Positions 27,246 through 36,073 of a DNA stretch of 64,000 nucleotides are shown in pieces. The notes below the pieces were generated by a model. It was not told the origin of the DNA and did no database searches. It worked only from the letters and a program-made list of their open reading frames with translations. The position numbers and the translations under genes were made by a program. How positions within the stretch are numbered: the first letter of the stretch is position 1; every line of letters begins with the position of its first letter. The stretch is from ZC4RG20 sp964553875 (lineage in GTDB: Bacteria; Pseudomonadota; Gammaproteobacteria; Steroidobacterales; Rariloculaceae), in contig CAZKNH010000005.1 in NCBI GenBank assembly GCA_964553875.1, positions 8,019 to 72,018 of the forward strand. The letters run 5' to 3'.

Positions 27246-28112
27246 ATGACAAAGCTTAAAGCTCTTTGCTACCTCTTCATTGCAGGCATTCTCGGGCCGG
27301 CATGCGCAAACGCCGACGATTACTTCAACTGGCTGAAGGCGCGGTCCGAGACGATTCTCGCTCGCGGCTACCAATCGCAAGCCGAGATCGATGCCGACAT
27401 CAACGCGTCCAATCCGTCGAACCGGGTCCGACCGCCCGTCTACGACTCGACCGTGAAAGGCGCGCGTTGGACGATTCCGGCCGGGCAGGCGAGCGTCGCT
27501 ATCCAGGACCAGCTGCGCCCGCACTTCGGCACGGTATCGAGCGGCAACTTGTTGCTGGTGTGGGAAGCGCGGTGGGATTCCGCGTTCGCGGGCAACCTCG
27601 GCGGGCTCGAGACGCACAAGGCATTCCAGCTGGCATCCGGCAATTCCGGAGACCAGCGTCGCATCGAGATTCGCACGCGATTCAGCCTCGCGCCGAGCAA
27701 CGCCGTGGCGATGGTCGACGCCCGCGGGTACGTCTGGAATCCGTCGGGTCAGCCGCTCGCCGGCCAGACGGGCAGCTTCACGATCAGGCCCAACAAGTGG
27801 ACCCGCTTCTGGGCGTTCCTCGACTTCAACGCGAGAACCTTCTCGCTGTGGGTCGCGGACGAGGACACGAAGCCGGTGCGGCTCTTCAACAAGCTGCAGT
27901 ACTCGAACATGAGCGGCGGCCTCGATCACTTCTGGTTCGAGTTCAACTCGAGCCAGGAGAGGGGCGGCGGCAGCGCGTTGACGGTCTGGGGACGGAATTT
28001 CGCCGCGCTGCGCAACGTCTCCGACGTCGAATCGATCGTCAACCGGGGCGCCGTCGAGCCGGGCGAGGAAGAGGTGCTGCCGCGTCCGCCGGCCAACCTC
28101 TCGGTGCAGTAA
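27246..28112 (+). CDS. Secreted protein of unknown function (lectin-like beta-sandwich?)
   Basis: The 288-residue protein has a signal peptide (ALCYLFIAGILGPACANA) and a 260-residue mature part. I do not recognise the family. The segments SGNLLLVWEARWDSAFAG, GETHK-like LETHKAFQL, RRIEIRTRF, FTIRPNKWTRFWAFLDFN and ARTFSLWVADED look like alternating strands of a concanavalin-like fold, as in LamG or polysaccharide-lyase proteins. It ends RPPANLSVQ, close to the APPNPPVLSVN end of the beta-helix protein at 23315-24727. It is probably exported and may bind the polysaccharide. Function is otherwise unknown. Confidence 0.6.
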   Translation: MTKLKALCYLFIAGILGPACANADDYFNWLKARSETILARGYQSQAEIDADINASNPSNRVRPPVYDSTVKGARWTIPAGQASVAIQDQLRPHFGTVSSGNLLLVWEARWDSAFAGNLGGLETHKAFQLASGNSGDQRRIEIRTRFSLAPSNAVAMVDARGYVWNPSGQPLAGQTGSFTIRPNKWTRFWAFLDFNARTFSLWVADEDTKPVRLFNKLQYSNMSGGLDHFWFEFNSSQERGGGSALTVWGRNFAALRNVSDVESIVNRGAVEPGEEEVLPRPPANLSVQ

Positions 28113-28455
28113 GCGCATTCTTCCGCGTTACGTCGTGTTCCGGCCTCGATGATTCGAGGCCGGTCCGGCCCGGGGGGACGACGCCCCGCTCCCGATCGCT
28201 CATGGTGGGGGGTGTCGTCACCGGGTCTCGCCGGGAAGCGTCATAACCAGTGACCCGGCGCTCACCGCCTTCGCGCACCGTCGCGCGAATCACTCAGATC
28301 AGCGCGCTTTGCCGAGACGGCCGCTCCAATAGCGGCTTCGCTCGGCCTTCGTCTGGAAACGCAGAGGCGCCCGCCGCGGCAGAATGAGACCCGCATCTCC
28401 TCCGGAACGGGCGGGTTCTGTATAGTCTCTGCCAGTCTCAACACTCCAGCGCGCG
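28113..28455. other. Intergenic region with hairpin and a possible promoter
   Basis: These 343 bases separate the secreted protein from the sulfotransferase. Besides the hairpin at 28140-28163, CCGGGTC at 28221-28227 and GACCCGG at 28252-28258 could pair around a 24-base loop. TATAGT at 28421-28426 is a fair -10 element about 30 bp ahead of the sulfotransferase ATG, but the -35 position (TCCTCC) is poor. Confidence 0.35.
28140..28163 (+). terminator. Hairpin terminator
   Basis: A perfect 10-bp stem, CCGGCCTCGA and TCGAGGCCGG, with a TGAT loop lies 27 bp after the stop of the secreted protein. The following bases (TCCGGCCCGG) have no T-run, so termination may need a factor. Confidence 0.55.
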
Positions 28456-29235
28456 ATGATCATCAGCCACAAGCACCGCTTCGTCTTCGTGGAGGTGCCG
28501 CACACTGCGTCTCATTCGATCGCCGAGCAACTGATCAAGCACTATGGCGGTCAACCGATTCTCCGCAAGCATTCGAATATCACGCAGTTCCTCGGCCAGG
28601 CGAGCCCGGAGGAGCGCCGCTACTTCAAGTTCGCGACCGTCCGGAATCCGCTCGACACCGCTACGACCGATTACGCGAAGCTCGCCGGCAACCATCGCGG
28701 GCAATTCACGAATCCGGCCATGCTGATCGAGAACGGCGGGCACGTGACGAAGGACCATCTGCGCGAGTTCAACTTCATCCGTGACCACAACGCCGATTTC
28801 CCGACCTTCTTCAAGAAGTTTCGCAACAAGCTGTACAACAACTGGTTCCTCATCGGCGATCGACACTATCAGCAGATCATCCGATTCGAGCAGCTGCAGG
28901 AAGACTTCTCGAGCGTGCTCGAGAACATCGGGATCGAGCAGGTCGAGCCGATTCCGCACGTGAATCGCACGGTCGCGAAGCGGAAGCACTACACGGAGTT
29001 CTATACGCCGGACACGTACGCGCAGGCGGCACGCTGCTACGGCCCGTTCATGAAGAAGTGGCGATACGAGTTTCCCGCAGAGTGGGGACCGATCGAAGTG
29101 CCGAGGTCGAGCGAGCTCCAGTTCAAGCTGATCGACGGCTGCGCGCAGGCCCTCGCGAGCCGCTTCACGCTCGATCCGGACAACCCCGCTCTGCACCGGA
29201 TCAAGAAGTTCGTCGACACGCTCACGCGGGGATAG
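28456..29235 (+). CDS. Sulfotransferase family protein
   Basis: The 259-residue protein has the two PAPS-binding signatures of sulfotransferases. The 5'-phosphosulfate loop is at the N-terminus (KHRFVFVEVPHTASHSIAEQL, residues 6-26, an atypical but recognisable P-loop with T-A-S). The 3'-phosphate segment is FATVRNPLDTATTDY near residue 58-72. Family members transfer sulfate from PAPS to a sugar hydroxyl or amino group. It has no signal peptide or span, so the donor would be cytoplasmic PAPS and the acceptor a lipid-linked sugar. The transglutaminase-like gene follows 37 bp later. A second, unrelated sulfotransferase is at 39001-40092. Confidence 0.75.
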   Translation: MIISHKHRFVFVEVPHTASHSIAEQLIKHYGGQPILRKHSNITQFLGQASPEERRYFKFATVRNPLDTATTDYAKLAGNHRGQFTNPAMLIENGGHVTKDHLREFNFIRDHNADFPTFFKKFRNKLYNNWFLIGDRHYQQIIRFEQLQEDFSSVLENIGIEQVEPIPHVNRTVAKRKHYTEFYTPDTYAQAARCYGPFMKKWRYEFPAEWGPIEVPRSSELQFKLIDGCAQALASRFTLDPDNPALHRIKKFVDTLTRG

Positions 29236-29272
29236 AATCAGACACGGTCGGACGAGCCGCTACGGTCGAACC

Positions 29273-30256
29273 ATGCTCCGAGCCCTTGCAGCGACTTCAG
29301 CTCTGTTCCTCGCCTCGCTGGCCGCGCTCGCGACCGTCCTGCTGCCGGCCACCGACCTGACGCGCTTCCGAAACTCGCTGCTCGCGGAGGTCGGCGAGCC
29401 CTCTGACTTCGAGTGGATGCCGGGCGCCTATCCCGCCGACTTCAAGCTCGAGTCGGTCCCTCCGCCCGATGAGATCCTTGCCGCCGTCGACGCGATCCGC
29501 GTGCGCTCGCAGAACGCACAGCAGCTGATGACGGGCTTCGTGGAGCACCTGCGCTCGAAACCGAAGAGGCGCGGACCGATTCAATCGACGACGCTCCACG
29601 CCTATCGGGAAATCATCGAGCAGGGACGCGGCTACTGCGCGGACTACACGCAGGTCTTCAACGGCCTCGCGCACACGGCCGGCCTGCCGGTGCGGGAATG
29701 GGGGATGTCGTTCGACGGCTTCGGCGGCGACGGCCACGCGTTCAACGAGGTCTACGACGAATCTCTCGGTCAATGGATATTCGTCGATCCGATGAACGGC
29801 TTCTACGTGCGCGACCGCGCGAGCGGCCGGCCGCTCTCGGCCCTCGAGTTCCGCGAGCGAACGACGCGAGCCGACGGCTTCGAGACGATCACGATCGAGC
29901 GTATCGTCGAGAACTTCCTCTTCCCGTCCGACCGGGCCGCGTTCGATTACTATGCGCGCGGCGCAGACCAGCTTTACCTCTGGTTCGGGAACAACGTCTT
30001 CGCCTACGACGCTCATCCGGCGGTTCGCGCGCTGTCGTGGTCGCGCGCCCTGGAAGGGCTCGCCGCCATCGCGCTCGGCGTCCATCCGGAGATTCGCATC
30101 TATCCGACCGAATCGAACGCCGAGATGATCGAGTCGCTGCTCCGGCTGCCCTACTACGTCTTCGGACTCACGACGCTGACGGCCCTGCTCGGGCTGTTGC
30201 TGCTGGTGCAGCTATTCGTCGCCGTACGCCGACGGCGACGCCCGCTCGCCGCCTGA
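29273..30256 (+). CDS. Membrane-tethered transglutaminase-like protein
   Basis: This 327-residue protein has the same design as the one at 25085-25921: an N-terminal span (LAATSALFLASLAALATVLL), a periplasmic middle and a C-terminal span (FGLTTLTALLGLLLLVQLFVA) followed by RRRRR. The catalytic triad is Cys122 in GRGYCADYTQ, His155 in GDGHAFNEV and Asp172 in IFVDPMNG. Sequence identity to the other copy is limited to the fold, so they may have different substrates. The end overlaps the convergent GT4 gene by 45 bp. Function on polysaccharide or protein is a guess. Confidence 0.75.
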   Translation: MLRALAATSALFLASLAALATVLLPATDLTRFRNSLLAEVGEPSDFEWMPGAYPADFKLESVPPPDEILAAVDAIRVRSQNAQQLMTGFVEHLRSKPKRRGPIQSTTLHAYREIIEQGRGYCADYTQVFNGLAHTAGLPVREWGMSFDGFGGDGHAFNEVYDESLGQWIFVDPMNGFYVRDRASGRPLSALEFRERTTRADGFETITIERIVENFLFPSDRAAFDYYARGADQLYLWFGNNVFAYDAHPAVRALSWSRALEGLAAIALGVHPEIRIYPTESNAEMIESLLRLPYYVFGLTTLTALLGLLLLVQLFVAVRRRRRPLAA

Positions 30257-31519
30257 GCTTGAGTGCGTCGGCCTGCGCGCGGCGTCCGTGACGATCTGCC
30301 TGAGCAACGCGGACAACCGTAGCGTCTGCCTGCGCCGGGAGTACTGCTCGAGCACGGCCGTCTCGGGCAGACGGTACTCCCCGGAGCGCACGTCGAGCAG
30401 AAAGCGCTCGAGGCGCGCGGCGATATCGGCTGCATCGTCGATGCGCGCCGTGCTGCCGATTCCGATCTCGTTCAGCACGCGCTGCGTCTCGCCGCGTTCG
30501 TCGACGAGCGCGAAGATGGGTCTCCGGGCGAACAGGTACTCGTAGATCTTCGCCGGCACCGCGTGGTTGTACGCGGTCCCCTGGAAGAGCAGCAGGCCGT
30601 CGGCCTCGACCATCTCGCGGATGGCCTGCTCGTAGGGGAGGTACGCCCCGAGCTCGACCAAGTCCGCCACTCCATGGCGTTCGGCGAGCTCGCCGTATCG
30701 CCCCTCGAACGCGCTCGCGCGGAGCACGACTCGGAGCGTCGATGCATCGACCTTGCCGCGGTCCTTCAGCATCCTCAACGCTTCGAAGAACGACGCCGGA
30801 TTGCGCCCCTCGGGCTGCAGCGCGCCGCTGTGGACGAGCGTCAGTCGAGCTCCGTCGCCGGTCCGGGTCGCGGAGGTATCGGGATAGTTCGCCTCGTCGT
30901 AGCCGTTCGGAATGAGCTCCGTTCTCCCGACGAGCTCCGGATAGCGCTCCTCGTAGTCCTTGCGCGTGTACTCCGACGTGAACACCACGGTGCGCGCGGC
31001 CGCGACGGTCTTCCGCTCCACCCAACGTGCCCAGCGAAAGCGCATCGGATCCCGCGGATACCCTTCGAGCGTGATCGGGTCGCGCAAGTCCGCGACCCAC
31101 GGCAGGCCGCTCCAGCGCGCGAGCGTAAACGCGACCAGGTTCGTCGTCGTGATCGGAAAGGTCGACCAGATGATCTTCGGCCGGTAGCGCCGGATCAGCC
31201 GCATGCCGCTGAGCACGGCCGCCGGCCACCAGCTCACCCACGGATCCGGCCACGCCAGGCAGCCCGGATAGCGGCCCTTGATCGCGAAATGCCGCCTCGC
31301 ATCGAGGCCGAAGGCCCGGTGCACCGGCACGTCGGCGGGAATCTCGCCGAGCTGGCCAGGATGGGACTTCGCATACGCGCGCGGATGAACGGTCAGAACG
31401 GCCGGACGCCAGCCGTCCTCGCGCAGGTACCGCACGACTTTCAGCGCGCGCTGCACGCCGCTGCTGGTCGCGATCGGCGGGAAGTGGAAGGCGACGATCA
31501 GGATCGAATCGTTCGTCAT
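30212..31519 (-). CDS. Glycosyltransferase family 4-like
   Basis: The ATG at 31517-31519 gives 435 residues and leaves a 46-bp gap after the upstream GNAT gene; ATGs further up would fall inside it. SILIVAFHFPPIATSSGVQRALK is the classic GT4 N-terminus. LTLVHSGALQPEGRNPASF begins the donor domain, and VPAKIYEYLFARRPIFALVDERGE contains the donor-binding Glu residues. This type is common in EPS loci. It is the last gene of the acyl-modification cassette and may act on the same repeat. The donor is unknown. Its 3' end runs 45 bp into the convergent transglutaminase-like gene. Confidence 0.8.
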   Translation of the reverse strand: MTNDSILIVAFHFPPIATSSGVQRALKVVRYLREDGWRPAVLTVHPRAYAKSHPGQLGEIPADVPVHRAFGLDARRHFAIKGRYPGCLAWPDPWVSWWPAAVLSGMRLIRRYRPKIIWSTFPITTTNLVAFTLARWSGLPWVADLRDPITLEGYPRDPMRFRWARWVERKTVAAARTVVFTSEYTRKDYEERYPELVGRTELIPNGYDEANYPDTSATRTGDGARLTLVHSGALQPEGRNPASFFEALRMLKDRGKVDASTLRVVLRASAFEGRYGELAERHGVADLVELGAYLPYEQAIREMVEADGLLLFQGTAYNHAVPAKIYEYLFARRPIFALVDERGETQRVLNEIGIGSTARIDDAADIAARLERFLLDVRSGEYRLPETAVLEQYSRRRQTLRLSALLRQIVTDAARRPTHSSSGGERASPSAYGDE

Positions 31520-31565
31520 TGCGCCAAGGTCCTCGGCCGTCGCCCGAGCTTCCGATGCCGGCTCG

Positions 31566-32675
31566 TCAACCGTACGCATCGGCATCCGAGTCGCCGTGGG
31601 TCAGGAACCAGCTCTCCGGGCGCAGGAGCTCCGGGAACTGCTCGCCTTCGCCGCCCGCCGCGAGCAGGAAGTGAAAGCGCGGCTCGCGCCGCGCGAAACC
31701 GAGACGCTCGAGCACGTCCGTCAACGCCGGGCTCCATGTGTGACACGTGACGGTCTGAGCGCCGTGCCGCTGCAAGCTCGTCACCGCGGCGTCGACCAGC
31801 ATCGAGACGTAGTCCGGGCGATCGAGCGGCACCACGAGATCCACGAGAAAGCCGCGTCGATAGGGATACACGTCGGTCGGCTCGCGGAGCATCGTCACGA
31901 CGACGCCGACCAGCTCCCCGCGGTCTCGCATCTCGATCCGCATGAACGCCGCGAACGGCCGGTCGACGTACTTCCAGTTCAGGTACGACGCATCGCGAAC
32001 GACGGCGCACGCGCACGTGGCCGCCATCCGCTTCCACAACGCATCGTGCTCGGCCGTGAATCGATCGACGCTCGCGAACGTCACGTCCTGCGACGGCACG
32101 TGCCGTCCGCGCCTGCGGCGCAGCCCGTGCAGGAGCGCGAGGCCCGCGGCCGCCGCCTCCGCGGCACCGGCGGGCAACTTGTGTCGCAGATTCATCCGGT
32201 AGCCGCTGACGAACACGTGATGCGCAAGCGAGCAGACCTGGCGCCAGCCGAGCGCGAACTGCAGCTCGCGCATCTGCGCGGTCTGACCGAGCGACAGGTT
32301 GAGCGGCAGATCCTCGAGCGCCTTCTTGATCAGCATCGGGCCGATCGGCGAGCCGCGCACTGCCTGGCCCGCCATCGTCTCGACGAACCAGCCGGTCACG
32401 AGCTCCTTGCCGCTCACGTGCAACCGCACCGGGAGCGCGCCCTGGTGCGCGACGACCTCGCCCTTTCTCAGATACAGCCAGACGAGCGGCGCGATTCCGA
32501 GCCGCTCGGCCGACGCGACGAACATCCAGCGCCACCTGCCTGGAATGGTCTGCGGCAATCGGTCCGGGTATTCCTTGCGCTGGAACTCGAACACCGCCTC
32601 CTCGAGCTCCGCTCGGTAGCCGAAGATTCCGCGGGCTTCGCCGAGCGGCGCTCGGCTGGACGGCTGCTCGTTCAC
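31566..32675 (-). CDS. GNAT-fold acyltransferase
   Basis: The GTG at 32673-32675 gives a 369-residue protein; the gap to the upstream SDR gene is 26 bp. It resembles the double-GNAT transferases of polysaccharide loci: EAVFEFQRKEYPDRLPQTIPGRWRW, a substrate part with VAHQGALPVRLHVSG, and a C-terminal GNAT core with SYLNWKYVDRPFAAFM, VVVTMLREPTDVYPYRRGFLVDLVV and a final QRHGAQTVTCHTWSPAL. Such proteins take an acyl group from CoA or ACP. Its place right after an acyl carrier protein and reductases suggests that it moves the acyl group made here onto a sugar, which is inference. Confidence 0.65.
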   Translation of the reverse strand: MNEQPSSRAPLGEARGIFGYRAELEEAVFEFQRKEYPDRLPQTIPGRWRWMFVASAERLGIAPLVWLYLRKGEVVAHQGALPVRLHVSGKELVTGWFVETMAGQAVRGSPIGPMLIKKALEDLPLNLSLGQTAQMRELQFALGWRQVCSLAHHVFVSGYRMNLRHKLPAGAAEAAAAGLALLHGLRRRRGRHVPSQDVTFASVDRFTAEHDALWKRMAATCACAVVRDASYLNWKYVDRPFAAFMRIEMRDRGELVGVVVTMLREPTDVYPYRRGFLVDLVVPLDRPDYVSMLVDAAVTSLQRHGAQTVTCHTWSPALTDVLERLGFARREPRFHFLLAAGGEGEQFPELLRPESWFLTHGDSDADAYG

Positions 32676-32701
32676 GGGTGCGCCTCGAGCATCGGTCGCA
32701 G

Positions 32702-33448
32702 TCAAAAGCGTAGACCGCCGTCGAGCTCGAGCACTCGGCCGGCAAAGTAGTCGTTCTCGCAGATGAACCGCACGCCGGCCACGAGCTCTTCGGGAGTCGC
32801 GAACCGGCCGACGGTGGAGCCGCTCCGGATCCGCTCGCGAAAGAGCGGCGGGATCTTGCTCGTCATGCCGGTCTCGGCGAATCCGTAGGCGATCGCGGCC
32901 ACCCTGATGCCGTACACCGCGAGCTCCTGCGACCACGTCACCGTCAGCGCATCGATCGCTGCTTTGGACGCGGCATACGCGCTCTGGCCGGCGTTCCCGG
33001 CGCGGACCACCGACGAGGTGTTGATGATGACGCCTTTGTGCCGGGTCTCGAGCCAGCGCGCGGCCACCTCGCGCGCAACCAGGAACGTTCCGGTCAGGTT
33101 GCTCGCGAGCGTCGCCGACCAGTCCTCGATCGAATGCTTCTTCACGCGCTTGCCGAGCCGCGAAACCAGGGTCTGATCGCGCAGCACGGCCGCGTTGTTC
33201 AGCACGATATCGATCGTCCCCGCATCCGCGAACACCTCGGCGACGGCCGCCTCGACTTGCGCGGGATCGCTCACGTCGCAGCGGAGGAAGCGCGCGCCGG
33301 GCACGGCGGCTCGAGCCGTCTCGAGCGCCTGCTCGTCATTGTCGAGGCCCCAGACACGGGTGCCGCAGGCGGAGAACTGCGTCACGCAGGCGAGCCCGAC
33401 TCCGGACGCCGCCCCGGTCACGAGCATGCCTGCCTGCGCGAGCTTCAT
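32702..33448 (-). CDS. SDR family oxidoreductase (FabG-like)
   Basis: A 248-residue short-chain dehydrogenase with TGAASGVG at 11-18, NNAAV, the catalytic Ser in NTSSVV, and YAASK. Its end, LELDGGLRF, is the common FabG-type C-terminus. Its ATG overlaps the stop of the acyl carrier protein gene (ATGA), the clearest sign that it works on an ACP-bound 3-oxoacyl or similar group. It may reduce a keto group on the carrier-bound substrate. A sugar substrate is the alternative. Confidence 0.8.
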   Translation of the reverse strand: MKLAQAGMLVTGAASGVGLACVTQFSACGTRVWGLDNDEQALETARAAVPGARFLRCDVSDPAQVEAAVAEVFADAGTIDIVLNNAAVLRDQTLVSRLGKRVKKHSIEDWSATLASNLTGTFLVAREVAARWLETRHKGVIINTSSVVRAGNAGQSAYAASKAAIDALTVTWSQELAVYGIRVAAIAYGFAETGMTSKIPPLFRERIRSGSTVGRFATPEELVAGVRFICENDYFAGRVLELDGGLRF

Positions 33449-33690
33449 TGAGCGGCAGCCCCGGCCTTCTCGAGCAGCGCGACGATATCCGCGATCGACT
33501 CGACCTCGATCGCGTCCTCGACCGGTATGTGCGTGCCGAAATGCTGCTGGATCGCCGACATCAGCGCCACGTGGCCCAGCGAGTCCCAGCCGTTGATGTC
33601 GCCCGGGCCCGTGTCATCCGTGAGCTGGCTCTCGCTGCATTGGAACAGGTTCGCCATGAGTGACTTCAGTTGCTTTCCGATATCTGACAT
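33445..33690 (-). CDS. Acyl carrier protein
   Basis: The 81-residue protein starts at the ATG at 33688-33690 and carries the phosphopantetheine site Ser37 in NGWDSLGHVALMSA. Three further helices match ACP (LMSAIQQHFGTHIP, AIEVESIADIVALLEK). It is coupled by ATGA to the SDR gene and lies 26 bp after the LuxC-like gene. It should hold the acyl intermediate made by the ligase. It is a dedicated carrier, separate from the housekeeping AcpP of fatty-acid synthesis. Confidence 0.9.
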   Translation of the reverse strand: MSDIGKQLKSLMANLFQCSESQLTDDTGPGDINGWDSLGHVALMSAIQQHFGTHIPVEDAIEVESIADIVALLEKAGAAAQ

Positions 33691-33716
33691 CTGTTGGATC
33701 CATCGGTGAACGGGAA

Positions 33717-34985
33717 CTAGTCGCCTGGATCGGTGCGAACCACCGACCGCGTGAGCCTCGACACGAGGCCCACGCCGTCCCAGGGATTCTCGAAGTGGTT
33801 GCCCTCGCCCGGCGCCGGGAAGCGGCACACGCCGAGATGCGCCGCGTGCTCGGTGAACTGCTCCGCGTCCGCAGGCCCGAGCCGCGTGACCACCGTTTGC
33901 ACGTTGCGCGGGATATGCGGATAGACGTCCTCGACGCGCTCGAACGGGATGACCTGAACGAAGCGATTCGCGCAGTCGAGCGTCGTGCTCGGGGCGTCGG
34001 CGGCGACCACGGTCCAGTCGGTGCGCGCGTCGTGGAACACGTCGCAACCGTCGAGCAACGCCCGCGCCCGGTCGAGCACGATTCGGTAGGTCTCGCCGAA
34101 GTCGAGCGCGTGGCGCGGGTAGGTCTTGCTCTGCTGGGCGAAGGCGGCGTTGAAAGCTTCGAGGAAAGCGGTGAAGCCGGCCGATCCGCGTGCGCCTTTC
34201 ACGAAAATGTGCTGCGGCGAGCTGCAGGCGAGCTGATCGAACACGGCGACGTCGGTCGCGAGCCGCCGGATGCCGCCCGCGTCGATGAATGCCGGATCGA
34301 CGACGGCGAGGCTGAAGCGCGGACCGAAGATGACGTCCTCGCAGTGCCAGCCGGCCGGCAGGTCGCGGATCGCGTCGACGGCCTCCCGGCCGCCCCACGC
34401 GATGCGGACATCGGCCGCCCGGCTCATCGCCTCGTGGGCCTCGCGGTTGTGCCGATCGAACCACACCACCTGCGTCTCGTCGGCCATCCTCGCTCCGGCC
34501 TCGGAAACTCCATGCAGCGCATCGAGCAGCGGCGACAGCACGTCACCCTGCCGGGCGCTCAGTCTGATGAAATTGCGGTTGCCGAGCACGGCGGACATCG
34601 CCCACGAGAACACTGCAAGCAGCGGAACATTGCCCGCGACCCAGTGGCAGACGAGCCCCTTCGGCACCGTGCGAAGGCTCTTGCGCGCGTTGATCCGGAC
34701 GAACCCCGACAACGAGTCGACGTCTTTCAGCTCGCGCGCGATCTGCCCGAGCAGGAAGTCGCTGTCGAGGAACGAGGCCAGGAAGGCGAGCCCCTCGCGG
34801 GGCAGCTTGTCCCGCAGCCCGGATCCCGGCGCGAGGATCATTCTCGACAGCTCGCCGAGCGCGCTCAATCGGCCGCGAAAATCGACGGGCCCTGCTCCGC
34901 CGTGCGCCGAAAGCTTCGCGAGCGAGTCCTCGATGCTTCGGGCCGCCGACGGCGCCGGATACGCGAACTCAACGGCGGACGACAT
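33717..34985 (-). CDS. LuxC-like acyl-CoA/acyl-protein reductase
   Basis: A 422-residue member of the LuxC family (PF05893), an aldehyde-dehydrogenase-fold reductase that turns an acyl thioester into an aldehyde with NADPH. LVCHWVAGNVPLLAVFSWAMSA (112-133) is its dinucleotide-binding part, and Cys254 in FDQLACSSPQHIFV has the place of the LuxC active-site Cys. RFPAPGEGNHFENPWDG is the typical C-terminal block. The 5' end overlaps the end of the LuxE-like gene by 17 bp. In Vibrio, LuxC works in a complex with LuxE (synthetase) and LuxD. No luxD or luxAB is seen here, so this is not a light-emission system. Confidence 0.85.
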   Translation of the reverse strand: MSSAVEFAYPAPSAARSIEDSLAKLSAHGGAGPVDFRGRLSALGELSRMILAPGSGLRDKLPREGLAFLASFLDSDFLLGQIARELKDVDSLSGFVRINARKSLRTVPKGLVCHWVAGNVPLLAVFSWAMSAVLGNRNFIRLSARQGDVLSPLLDALHGVSEAGARMADETQVVWFDRHNREAHEAMSRAADVRIAWGGREAVDAIRDLPAGWHCEDVIFGPRFSLAVVDPAFIDAGGIRRLATDVAVFDQLACSSPQHIFVKGARGSAGFTAFLEAFNAAFAQQSKTYPRHALDFGETYRIVLDRARALLDGCDVFHDARTDWTVVAADAPSTTLDCANRFVQVIPFERVEDVYPHIPRNVQTVVTRLGPADAEQFTEHAAHLGVCRFPAPGEGNHFENPWDGVGLVSRLTRSVVRTDPGD

Positions 34986-36069
34986 CGCTGCAACCCCTGA
35001 GCTCCGATTTCGGCGCGCGGCCCTGAAAGACGAACGCCGTCCCTCTGCGGCCGCATGGGCAGCCGTCCACCCGCTCGATCCGGCCGATGTCCTCCGTCAG
35101 CACGCTGTGATTTGGGCTCGCGAGCGGCAATGTGCTGATCAGCTGAATCAGGCCCGGCTCCCCGGGCTCGGCCGTATCGAGCGTGTCGGCGCGCCGGATC
35201 AGCACTTCCGCCCAGTACGGCACGTGCTTCACGCCCTCCGGGCAATCGGGATAGGCAAGCCCCACCTGCTCCACCATCCCGTAGAAGTCGATCACCCTGT
35301 CCGGCGGCAGCCCCCACACGCCGGCGACGGTGCGGTTGAACGTGCTCTTGTCGACGGCGAGGTCTTGAAGCCTTTTCCATCCGCCGCTGTGCAGGAGCAC
35401 GGAGCCCGGATGTGCGGGCGCCGGCGCGAAGTCGGCGAGCGCAACGTGCGCCTGGTAGAGGATATAGGTGAAGCCGTACGCGATGAACGGCCGTCCCGCG
35501 ATCTTGTCGAGCGCGGCCGCGAGCGCGTTCCGATCGAGCTCGAGCCTGTCCGCGGTCTGGCGCATCACGAAGTGGAACTCGGTCGCAAGATGTGCAACCG
35601 CGAGAATCGCGGCGCCGCGGGCGCTGAAGCCGTTGCTGCCCCGGACGGTCGCCTCGGTGTCGAACACGAGATAGGGCCGCCGCTCCTCGCCGATGAAGTC
35701 GCTCAGAATCGCGTTCGCGCTGCGCGCCTGCCGACGGCGGCTCTCCTTGTCGACGAAAATCTTCGATGCGTTGGCCGAGGTCGTCGCGGAGGATTGCACG
35801 ACGGACACGTCGTCGTTGCGCGACCGAAGCTCGTACTCCTTGAACAGCGACACCGGCAGAAACGGATAGCGCTCGATGAACGGGGTGCCGGCCGGCGCGG
35901 TCCTTTCCGCGTCTTCGACGAGCGCTGCATAACCCTCGCAGCGCTGCCGGTGATACTCGCGCAAGGCCGTGAGCCGCTCCTCGAGGAAGCGAGCTTTGTC
36001 CTCCGCGCTCATGGCGTACGGCCGCACGCCCGGCACGAAGGGATCGAGATTCATCGCCGTCGCCTGCAT
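34969..36069 (-). CDS. LuxE-like acyl-protein synthetase
   Basis: A 366-residue LuxE-family protein (PF04443), an ATP-dependent acyl-activating enzyme of the adenylate-forming class that passes the acyl group to LuxC in the fatty-acid reductase. Features are FIERYPFLPVSLFKEYELRS, VVQSSATTSANASK (the phosphate-binding loop), LLHSGGWKRLQ, RVIDFYGMVEQVGLAYP and the closing DIGRIERVDGCPCGRRGTAF, which may bind a metal. It begins 4 bp after the AMP ligase and overlaps the LuxC gene by 17 bp. Substrate chain length is unknown. Confidence 0.85.
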   Translation of the reverse strand: MQATAMNLDPFVPGVRPYAMSAEDKARFLEERLTALREYHRQRCEGYAALVEDAERTAPAGTPFIERYPFLPVSLFKEYELRSRNDDVSVVQSSATTSANASKIFVDKESRRRQARSANAILSDFIGEERRPYLVFDTEATVRGSNGFSARGAAILAVAHLATEFHFVMRQTADRLELDRNALAAALDKIAGRPFIAYGFTYILYQAHVALADFAPAPAHPGSVLLHSGGWKRLQDLAVDKSTFNRTVAGVWGLPPDRVIDFYGMVEQVGLAYPDCPEGVKHVPYWAEVLIRRADTLDTAEPGEPGLIQLISTLPLASPNHSVLTEDIGRIERVDGCPCGRRGTAFVFQGRAPKSELRGCSDVVRR

Positions 36070-36073
36070 CTCT

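Noticed and set aside
33717..36069. Bioluminescence operon
   Set aside because: luxA, luxB and luxD are absent; LuxC/LuxE homologues are found with ACP and polysaccharide genes instead.
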